Part shown: positions 1 to 6,040 of the stretch, piece by piece
How the letters are laid out: every line of letters starts with the position of its first letter
Numbering within the stretch: position 1 is the stretch's first letter
NCBI GenBank assembly: GCA_041178545.1
Contig: JBEGVB010000163.1
Coordinates: forward strand, 1 to 7,198
Direction: 5' to 3'
Source of the DNA: JBEATZ01 sp041178545
GTDB lineage: Bacteria > Planctomycetota > UBA1135 > UBA2386
Length of the DNA stretch: 7,198 nt
Position numbers and translations under genes: made by a program
The notes under the pieces: generated by a model
Databases searched by the model: none
What the model saw: only the letters and a program-made list of their open reading frames with translations
Told to the model about the DNA's origin: nothing

Positions 1-257
1 CCCGCTGGAAGTCGCGGCTTCCGTGTTGGCGACGATGCGCGCGTTGCCCACCCTCGCGGCCGTCCTGCACCCGCCAGAGTGCTCGAGACCCATGGCAACG
101 GATTCCGCCTCGAAGTCGCCAGTGCCCCGCCCCGGGTACCGTCCACGGCTCGCTTGTTCGGATTGGCTGACCGCTGCCGCGAGTTGTTGCGTAGGCTGCG
201 TCCTGTGACTTTTTCCCAAGGGTGTATGGCTGGTCCTTTCGCCCCTCGCGACTCTGG

Positions 258-278
258 TTCCGGCGCGATGCGCCGGAG
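258..278 (+). promoter_or_regulatory. Hairpin overlapping the gene 1 ribosome binding site
   Basis: Positions 260-266 (CCGGCGC) and 270-276 (GCGCCGG) form a perfect 7-bp inverted repeat around a GAT loop. The stem extends by a T259-A277 pair and a T258-G278 wobble. Its 3' arm contains the first four bases (GGAG) of the Shine-Dalgarno at 275-282, and it lies 9 nt from the ATG at 288. In RNA it should hide part of the ribosome binding site, which would lower translation unless the helix is opened by a protein, by temperature or by ribosome traffic. The pairing is seen directly and the regulatory role is inferred. It could instead be a DNA operator, or chance in GC-rich sequence. Confidence 0.45.
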
Positions 279-282
279 AAGG
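275..282 (+). promoter_or_regulatory. Ribosome binding site that fixes the gene 1 start
   Basis: GGAGAAGG lies 5 nt upstream of the ATG at 288. This favours that ATG over an in-frame GTG at 222, which would add 22 residues (arginine, tryptophan and proline containing) in front of an otherwise normal signal peptide and has no comparable site. Confidence 0.7.
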
Positions 283-287
283 TGTGT

Positions 288-3113
288 ATGACGCTGGTTG
301 CCGCCGGTTCTCTCGTTCGCCATGGGATCGTGGCCAGCCTGCTGCTCGTCGCTGCGTGCAGCAATGGCAGTTCGAGTTCCGAGCCGGCACCTGAGCCGCT
401 GCCACCGTCCCTGGATGGCGCGCTCTACCTGGGCGGCGGCACCCTCAAGGCCAACCGCGACTTCACGGTCCGCGCCGTGGACCAGGGCGGGATCGAGCGG
501 GCGCGGGCGGAGTCGACGGGTAACAGCCACTTCCAGTTGCACCATGACGGCTGGGGCACCTTCGTCGGCCGCGTGGAGGCGGCAGTCGAGGTGCAGTCGG
601 CGTGGGGGCTGCAGACCGTGCACCTGAGGCAGGACCTGGACCTGGTCCCTCCCGCAGCCGACGGCTTGAGCTCCTCGGGCCCGGTACCGCGGCCGTATTG
701 CTGGCTGGGGCCCGTCTCGACGGTGGCCTCGCGCTACCGGATCCTCAACCCCAGCGTGTCGATCGCCGCGGCAGAGCGGTTGGCCGCCGAGCACCTGGGG
801 GTGGTGCCGGCTTCAGCCACTTCGGCCGAGGGCACAGCACCGGGCGACCTGCACACGAGCTTTGGCGACAGCCACCGTTCACCGTTCTCGTGGTCGCAGT
901 TCGTGGCCGATGCCGGCACCATGCCGATCGATGCCGCGTTGGACGTGGTGGTCGCCGAACTGGGGACCGCGACGCCGCCGCGCAACCACCGCAAGCCGCA
1001 TCCGTACCCCGCGCTGGCCTCGCTGGTGCGGGACGGAGTCGGGGGCGGGGTCGGGAAGGGCGGTGGCTATCCCTGGAGCGAGAGCGGGGGCAAGAAGTGG
1101 CTCGCCAAGGGAATCGGCGAAGACGCGCACTTCCTCGGCACCTCCACGTTGGCCGGGACGGTGCTCGCCCAAGCGGGCTGGGGCCAGCGGCAGGACCCCA
1201 CGGCAGGCTACCTGGCCGCCTTGGAGCAACTCGACGACGACGTCCGTGCCCTGCAGGCTACGGCGATTGCCAGTTCGTACGAGATCGCCTGGCGCAACAC
1301 CGTGCAGTCGGTCAATCCCGCCTGCACCCGCACCCTTGCGGTGCACAACCAGTTTGCAACCTACGTGACGCCGGGGGTCAGTGCGCCTCAGCAGGCGGCG
1401 CTGGCGTTGCGGGATTACAGCCGGCAGTCGGCGGGGGGTATGACACAGGACTTCACCACGATCCGTGATGCGCTGGTCGGCCGTGCCACACCGAATGGTC
1501 CCTTGGCCTCGATCTTCGCCGCACACCTGATGCTCGACCGTTGCGGCATCTCGACTCCGCGGGCGGACCTGCTCTACCTCGAAATGCGCACCAACGCGTG
1601 GCTCGAGCAACTGCAGCAGGTGCAGGACTACTACCTGGGTTGCCTGTTCCTCTCGATGAACCTGCAGATGGAGTACGCCAACCTCGATCCGTACACCTTC
1701 CCGATGGTGGGTGGCACGGGGAACTCGATGGCGGCGCGCATCAACCTCCTCAGCCTCCTCGCCTACGGGGACAGTCTGGCCACGCCGCCCACGCCCGGTT
1801 TCTTCGCCGACGTGGTCGCCGCAGGGCAACTGGCGCCGCCGCCGACCATCGGCCACGACGACATCCTGATCGATTGCGTGGCGGCCAACGGTGCGAGGCC
1901 GACCCTCTGGTCGCAACAACTGCTGCCTGGGTCCAGCTCGATGGCGAACAACTTGAACACGGTCGGGGGATTCGCCCTCGGGCCGTGGCCCGCTGGGTCC
2001 TTCCGCTTGCCCTCTGCAGCCGAGGTTGCGGAACTTCGCATCCGGGCCATTGCGTCCGCGGGCAACGTGCTCGATGGACTCCGCAAGCTCGGGTTCCAGA
2101 ACGTGCCCAACCCATCCGCCAATCAAGCGGCCTATGTGATTGCCGTCGATGTCCCGTACAACACGGATCGCTACTGGCTGGTGGATCTCGTGAGCGGCGA
2201 CTACGCGTCGAACAGCTACGGAGAAATCCTCTACACGCCCAACAACAACGGCCTCCCAGCCTGTCAGGTGCTGCTCTGCCGGTCCGCACCGAGTCCTGAG
2301 GAGGATCCGGGTACAGCGATCCACTGCGCCACTCCGTTGGCCCTGTTGGGCGAGGGGCCTGATTCCTTCGCCGCAAGCTATCCGGCGTTGGACATGTGGA
2401 ACCAGAACACCCTGCCGGACCAGGCTGTCAGCACGGTGGTACCTGCCACGGATCCAACGGCGGGTTTCCTCATGCGGTCGCGCATCGTCTGGCAGTTTGA
2501 TCCACCGACCGCCCCGATTCGTGTCCTGAACGGCCTCGATGATGTCGCGAATCCGCCAGTTCCACCCGCGCTGCCGACGCCCTTCGTGCAGTACCTCGCT
2601 CCCGTCGTGACTCCGGTTCCCGACCCCTCGACGGTGACGCTGGTGGGGCAACTCTACACCGGTTACCAGGGCGCTCCTGGGAGCGTCGGCAACCTTCGAG
2701 CTGCTCCGATGACGCTGCGCGTGCCACTCACCACCCTGCAACTGCAGCCGGGGATGCCGCCAAACAGCCCCGCCGTCCTTTCGAGCGTGCTGGCGATCCC
2801 ACGAGGGATCGTGTTCACCAACCCCAGCGCCACTCCCTACGTGGACTGCTATGCGACCGGCTACTTCAAGGACTCCACGGTCTGGCCCGCGCAGGCGTTC
2901 GACCTCACGCGGCCCACCACGATTGCATCCGCACCGGTCTCGGTGACGTGGTCGGTGACCTCTCCGAGTGGACTTGCCCGCTTCTCCACGGGAACTCCCA
3001 ACCGCCTGCTGCTCAGTCCAGCGCAGGGGGTGGAGACCATGACCATCACCGTGACCGCGACCCACGCAGGCGTCACGGTGTCCGACACGGCCACCTGCTA
3101 CACGAACTTCTGA
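288..3113 (+). CDS. Large predicted lipoprotein, first of a tandem paralogue pair, function unknown
   Basis: A 941-residue protein that I do not recognise as a named family. Residues 1-24 form a lipoprotein signal peptide: a short n-region with R11 and H12, a hydrophobic stretch, and VAAC with C24 as the lipidated residue. A Ser/Pro/Glu linker follows. Residues about 41-120 are beta-rich and resemble the G-x-V-x-L-G-G pattern of carboxypeptidase-regulatory-like domains (inference). The block PVSTVASRY (142-150) and FGDSHRSPFSW (192-202) are shared with gene 2. A region rich in charged, helix-forming residues spans about 303-490. A shared IGHDDILIDC motif ends at C530. The C-terminus has C854 (DCYATG) and C937 (TATCYTNF) flanking an Ig-like strand pattern. 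The ATG at 288 was chosen for its Shine-Dalgarno and normal signal peptide. The stop codon overlaps the gene 2 ribosome binding site, indicating an operon. It probably acts on a membrane surface. The reading frame is very secure and the function is unknown. Confidence 0.95.
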   Translation: MTLVAAGSLVRHGIVASLLLVAACSNGSSSSEPAPEPLPPSLDGALYLGGGTLKANRDFTVRAVDQGGIERARAESTGNSHFQLHHDGWGTFVGRVEAAVEVQSAWGLQTVHLRQDLDLVPPAADGLSSSGPVPRPYCWLGPVSTVASRYRILNPSVSIAAAERLAAEHLGVVPASATSAEGTAPGDLHTSFGDSHRSPFSWSQFVADAGTMPIDAALDVVVAELGTATPPRNHRKPHPYPALASLVRDGVGGGVGKGGGYPWSESGGKKWLAKGIGEDAHFLGTSTLAGTVLAQAGWGQRQDPTAGYLAALEQLDDDVRALQATAIASSYEIAWRNTVQSVNPACTRTLAVHNQFATYVTPGVSAPQQAALALRDYSRQSAGGMTQDFTTIRDALVGRATPNGPLASIFAAHLMLDRCGISTPRADLLYLEMRTNAWLEQLQQVQDYYLGCLFLSMNLQMEYANLDPYTFPMVGGTGNSMAARINLLSLLAYGDSLATPPTPGFFADVVAAGQLAPPPTIGHDDILIDCVAANGARPTLWSQQLLPGSSSMANNLNTVGGFALGPWPAGSFRLPSAAEVAELRIRAIASAGNVLDGLRKLGFQNVPNPSANQAAYVIAVDVPYNTDRYWLVDLVSGDYASNSYGEILYTPNNNGLPACQVLLCRSAPSPEEDPGTAIHCATPLALLGEGPDSFAASYPALDMWNQNTLPDQAVSTVVPATDPTAGFLMRSRIVWQFDPPTAPIRVLNGLDDVANPPVPPALPTPFVQYLAPVVTPVPDPSTVTLVGQLYTGYQGAPGSVGNLRAAPMTLRVPLTTLQLQPGMPPNSPAVLSSVLAIPRGIVFTNPSATPYVDCYATGYFKDSTVWPAQAFDLTRPTTIASAPVSVTWSVTSPSGLARFSTGTPNRLLLSPAQGVETMTITVTATHAGVTVSDTATCYTNF

Positions 3114-3117
3114 GGAG
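3112..3117 (+). promoter_or_regulatory. Ribosome binding site overlapping the gene 1 stop codon
   Basis: GAGGAG starts inside the TGA stop (3111-3113) of gene 1. It directly abuts an ATG at 3118, too close for initiation, but it is 6 nt from the ATG at 3124 and 9 nt from the ATG at 3127. This argues for 3124 (or 3127) as the gene 2 start. The overlap with the stop codon implies that ribosomes finishing gene 1 can reinitiate on gene 2. Confidence 0.75.
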
Positions 3118-3123
3118 ATGACC

Positions 3124-5775
3124 ATGATGCATTCCCTTGCTCCTCGCCTGTTCCGCCTCCTCGCCCTGTCGCTGCTCGTAGGCGTCGCGTGCCACAATGG
3201 CGATGGGTCGACCGACGAGCCAACCAGCTACCTGCTCGGCGCCGTCCACCTCGGCGGCACGCGCGCCGTCGCGCTGGTCGGGTCTCCCGTGCGGGCCGTG
3301 GACGCAGACGGCGTGGTCGTCGCCACGACGCACCTCGTGGGAGGCGGCAACTTTGCGCTGACTGCCAAGTCATGGACCGGTTTTGTGGGGCGGATCGAAG
3401 TCGATGCAAACGTCCCTGTCACCACCGGCGGCACCGACACCGTCCAACTCGTCCGCGAGGTGCGCATCGATGGCAGCGAGCCGCAACCCCGCCACCAGTG
3501 GGTGGGCGTGCCGAGCACGGTGGTGAGCAGGTACCTGCAACGCAATCCTGCAATCGCCCTTCCGGCCGCCGTCGAGGTGGTGGAAGCGCACCTGGGCATC
3601 CCGGTGGGAGTGGTGGGGGACACGGCATTCGGCGAGACCTATCGCTCGCCGGCGAGCTGGAACGAACTGCGTGCCGCTGCAACAGCCGCTTCGCGTTCGG
3701 TGGACTCTTTCCTCGACCTGCTCGCCGAGGAAGTTGGGACTGCACCGGCGCGCAACTTCCGGCCGGCGCAGCCCTACCCAAGCCTCGCGCGCTGGTCCGG
3801 CAGGAGCCTGCAGGGTGCGGGGCCGGCGGCGGGCAAGCCGGGTCCCACCGACACCGCCGCCGGGGAGGCGGAATGGGGCCGCTGGGTCGCCGACACCCGG
3901 GTCATGGTCGATGGATTCTGGATGGGGTGGGCCCTGAAGCTGACGTTCAACCTGCTGAACGGACCGCCACAGCCCGATCCGGTGCTGGTCGAGATCCAGC
4001 AGGTGGCCAACGACCTGGCCCAACTCTCCACGACCCTCACCGCCAATGACGTGTCGGTGGCGTGGGGTTACAGCGCCGGGCTCGCCAACCAGGCCGTCGA
4101 GACGATCCGTGCGGTGCAGGAGCAGTTCCTGGCCTACACCCAGGGGCAGGTGCGCGATCCGTGGCTGGCTGCCAGCCTCCTCGAACTCCACCATCAGGCT
4201 CTCTTCTACGCGGTGGAGACGTTGCGGCAGCAACTTGCCGGAGGCCCCACGGCTCCCTACGGCCCGCTGCCGAGCATCTATGCGCGCGGCAAGGCGATTG
4301 CGCGCTTTGGCGTCAATCCGGACGACATTGCGGACGCCGCGTGGCTCTCCATGCAACTGCGCGACAATGACTTCCTGGCGGAGGTGCAGCGGGTGGTCGA
4401 CTACTACGTCGGCTGGGGCAACTTGGGCCTCAACCTGCTGGCGGAGTGGGCGCATGCGGATCCTGCGACCTTCCCATCGACCGCGGTGGGCAACACCAAC
4501 AACCAGGTGGCCAAGGTCGCGAACTTGATGGAGTACAAACTCGGTAGCGCCACCCAGCCGGGCTGGAACCAGAGCGTCAAGACCGCATACCAGATGGCCC
4601 CACCTGCGGCCATTGGCAGCGACGATGTGCTGGTGGACTGCGGCGGTTGGGCACCCACATCCGATAGTTCAGTCGGGAAGTTGATGTTCAAGGACATCTA
4701 CTATTGGCAGGGCGACACCCTCTACAATAATGATGGTTGGTATGATAACATTGTGGTGGGGCCGTTTGGATATGGATCCTGGGGACCAATGTACCTTGCC
4801 GACTACCAAAGATTGCGCAGTCTGGCATATGCCGCTGACCCCAATGACGTGAACAATGGTTTGAAGTTGCTGGGCTTCCGCTTCGACATCCCGGGCGACA
4901 TTGTCTTCGGCTACCAGGATGGTGTTTCTGGTAATTACTACAGAAAGTACAATTTCACGCAGGACACCATCGAGGAAACAATCGGATACTCGGACTACGC
5001 CTACTTTATCTACAAGCGTAGTGCATCGGGAGACAGCGGCACCATCTTCGCCACCAGCAAGCCCGCTCAGTTGACGGCCGCGCCAGCAGGCATGGAAGCC
5101 AGCTACAACAACGGTGGCGTGGTGAACCTCGTCAGCATCCAGCCCTACGGCCAGGATCCGAGCGCTGCCTTCACGATCCAGGACGTGCTCGCGTGGACGA
5201 CTTCGGCACCGAGCCAGGTGTATCCCTCCAATGCACCGGTGCCGGATCCAACGGACACCTACAACCTGGCACCCTGGACCTGGGTCACGCCCGTGCCGCC
5301 CGTGGGCGTCGTCAACGCCGTGGGCCAGTTGGCCACGATCCTCAGCAGCCCCGGCGCCTCGCTGGGCTGCACGCCTACCGCATGGTTGTCGGGAACGCAG
5401 ACGATTCAGGCTTCTTACGACACGCCACGGCTCGCGAGCGTGCAGGTCACGCCCTATGGCCAATCGTTCGCGAGCACCGCGCTGCAGCCGACGGTCAACT
5501 GCTTCGCGACCGGCTTCGTCCGTTCCTTGGTCTCGAACCGGCCTGTCCGCCTCGTCGACGTCACCCGTCCCAATCCCAATGACCCGACGGCTCCCGTCAG
5601 CGTTGTGTGGTCCGTGACCTCGCCGAGCGGGCTTGCCTTCTTCCCGCCCGGCAGCAACGTGCTGCACATGAACCGACTGCAGGGCTACGAGGTGATGCAG
5701 ATCACCGCCACGGTCACCATGCCCGGCGGCCTCGTCCTCTCCGACACGCAGACCTGCAACACGCAGTTCAAGTGA
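3124..5775 (+). CDS. Large predicted lipoprotein, second of the tandem paralogue pair, function unknown
   Basis: An 883-residue paralogue of the preceding gene, also unrecognised. The signal peptide has R8 and R11, a leucine-rich core and the less typical lipobox GVAC with C23. It keeps the gene 1 architecture: an N-terminal beta-rich domain (about 33-110), PSTVVSRY (130-137), FGETYRSPASW (169-179), a helical middle (about 285-478), IGSDDVLVDC ending at C506, and C-terminal C793 (NCFATG) and C878 (TQTCNTQFK). In one C-terminal stretch of 18 aligned residues, 16 are identical to gene 1 (APVSV-x-WSVTSPSGLA-x-F). Residues about 520-639 are odd: 16 tyrosines in 120 residues, with AT-ending and AGA codons unlike the rest. 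An ATG at 3118 would add two residues, but its Shine-Dalgarno spacing is zero, so 3124 is preferred. The start lies 10 nt after the gene 1 stop, and a GC hairpin follows its own stop. Export and surface lipid anchoring are well supported; the function is not known. Confidence 0.94.
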   Translation: MMHSLAPRLFRLLALSLLVGVACHNGDGSTDEPTSYLLGAVHLGGTRAVALVGSPVRAVDADGVVVATTHLVGGGNFALTAKSWTGFVGRIEVDANVPVTTGGTDTVQLVREVRIDGSEPQPRHQWVGVPSTVVSRYLQRNPAIALPAAVEVVEAHLGIPVGVVGDTAFGETYRSPASWNELRAAATAASRSVDSFLDLLAEEVGTAPARNFRPAQPYPSLARWSGRSLQGAGPAAGKPGPTDTAAGEAEWGRWVADTRVMVDGFWMGWALKLTFNLLNGPPQPDPVLVEIQQVANDLAQLSTTLTANDVSVAWGYSAGLANQAVETIRAVQEQFLAYTQGQVRDPWLAASLLELHHQALFYAVETLRQQLAGGPTAPYGPLPSIYARGKAIARFGVNPDDIADAAWLSMQLRDNDFLAEVQRVVDYYVGWGNLGLNLLAEWAHADPATFPSTAVGNTNNQVAKVANLMEYKLGSATQPGWNQSVKTAYQMAPPAAIGSDDVLVDCGGWAPTSDSSVGKLMFKDIYYWQGDTLYNNDGWYDNIVVGPFGYGSWGPMYLADYQRLRSLAYAADPNDVNNGLKLLGFRFDIPGDIVFGYQDGVSGNYYRKYNFTQDTIEETIGYSDYAYFIYKRSASGDSGTIFATSKPAQLTAAPAGMEASYNNGGVVNLVSIQPYGQDPSAAFTIQDVLAWTTSAPSQVYPSNAPVPDPTDTYNLAPWTWVTPVPPVGVVNAVGQLATILSSPGASLGCTPTAWLSGTQTIQASYDTPRLASVQVTPYGQSFASTALQPTVNCFATGFVRSLVSNRPVRLVDVTRPNPNDPTAPVSVVWSVTSPSGLAFFPPGSNVLHMNRLQGYEVMQITATVTMPGGLVLSDTQTCNTQFK

Positions 5776-5783
5776 CCGTGGCT

Positions 5784-5804
5784 CCCCGTGCTCAACGCGC
5801 GGGG
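5784..5804 (+). terminator. GC hairpin after gene 2, possible terminator without a T tract
   Basis: CCCCGTGC (5784-5791) pairs with GCGCGGGG (5797-5804) over 8 bp including one G-U pair, with a TCAAC loop. It begins 9 nt after the gene 2 stop codon. No run of T follows (CTGAGGTGC), so it is not a classical intrinsic terminator. It may help end or stabilise the operon transcript. Confidence 0.4.
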
Positions 5805-5889
5805 CTGAGGTGCAGGCGCTCGCCCGGGCGCTCGTTGCCGAGGTGACAGCCAACATGGAGGAGGCCTCGGTTCATTGGTGCTTCTGAAC

Positions 5890-5908
5890 CGGTTGGTCTC
5901 GCCAACCG
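5890..5908. other. Perfect 7-bp inverted repeat in the gap between genes 2 and 3
   Basis: CGGTTGG (5890-5896) and CCAACCG (5902-5908) are exact reverse complements around a TCTCG loop. No T run follows on either side, so a terminator is not supported. It could be a second transcript-end hairpin or a protein binding site upstream of gene 3. The pairing is certain and the role is not. Confidence 0.35.
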
Positions 5909-5949
5909 TAGTGCCACGACCGCACTGCCGCATCCCCGCAGGCCTCACC

Positions 5950-5978
5950 TTGTGTCGCACCTGCGCGCAGGGTATCAC
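5950..5978 (+). promoter_or_regulatory. Weak promoter-like pair ahead of gene 3 with a palindrome in its spacer
   Basis: TTGTGT (5950-5955) and TATCAC (5973-5978) are separated by 17 bp and match the sigma-70 consensus at 3 of 6 and 4 of 6 positions. The spacer contains the perfect 12-bp palindrome CCTGCGCGCAGG (5960-5971), which is where a repressor could bind. A start near 5985 would give a leader of about 55 nt before the ATG at 6041. The 265-nt gap makes a separate promoter likely somewhere here, but this exact assignment is tentative because consensus rules vary between phyla. Confidence 0.27.
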
Positions 5979-6028
5979 GCCACGTGCCTATCGCTCACCC
6001 TGTGACGAGGCCTTGTCTGCTGCAATCC

Positions 6029-6033
6029 GAGGG
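6029..6033 (+). promoter_or_regulatory. Ribosome binding site of gene 3
   Basis: GAGGG sits 7 nt upstream of the ATG at 6041 and supports that start, which also gives a complete signal peptide. Confidence 0.6.
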
Positions 6034-6040
6034 TTCTTGC

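Larger units (their letters stand above)
288..5775 (+). repeat. Tandem gene duplication (two diverged lipoprotein genes)
   Basis: The two genes align collinearly over nearly their whole length. Shared landmarks in order are the VRAVD strand, the VSTV/PSTV-x-SRY block, the FG-[DE]-[ST]-[HY]-RSP-x-SW block, a PYP-x-LA segment, the helical middle, the IG-x-DD-[IV]-L-[IV]-DC motif, and two C-terminal cysteines. Divergence is large in between, and nucleotide identity survives mainly near the 3' ends (compare 2940-2980 with 5600-5640). This indicates an old duplication rather than a recent one. Confidence 0.88.

Noticed and set aside
7..22. Small inverted repeat GGAAG/CTTCC near the left edge
   Set aside because: The stem is only 5 bp with no T run after it, so there is no reason to call it a terminator.
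210..214. Run of five T after the TGA at 206-208 as an intrinsic terminator
   Set aside because: No convincing stem precedes it. The best candidate is a stem of 3 to 4 bp around 193-204.
222..287. Upstream in-frame GTG start for gene 1
   Set aside because: It would place 22 residues rich in Arg, Trp and Pro before the signal peptide and would make the hairpin and the ribosome binding site coding. The ATG at 288 has a good Shine-Dalgarno at normal spacing.
879..3197. A 772-codon open frame on the minus strand opposite gene 1
   Set aside because: Its product is rich in Arg, Gly and His with no domain pattern. It runs opposite a frame with a lipobox, a ribosome binding site and a clear paralogue. 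Long antisense frames are expected in GC-rich coding DNA because stop codons are rare there.
5815..5834. Repeated GGCGCTCG with a CGCCCGGGCG palindrome
   Set aside because: It is short, made almost only of G and C, and not repeated elsewhere in the window as far as I could see. Chance is sufficient.
4669..5856. A 395-codon open frame on the minus strand opposite gene 2
   Set aside because: The same reasoning applies: it is a shadow of a well-supported plus-strand gene and shows no recognisable motif.
5838..5870. Inverted repeat CCGAGG/CCTCGG
   Set aside because: The stem is 6 bp around a 21-nt loop with no T run, so it is weaker than the neighbouring hairpins and was not called.
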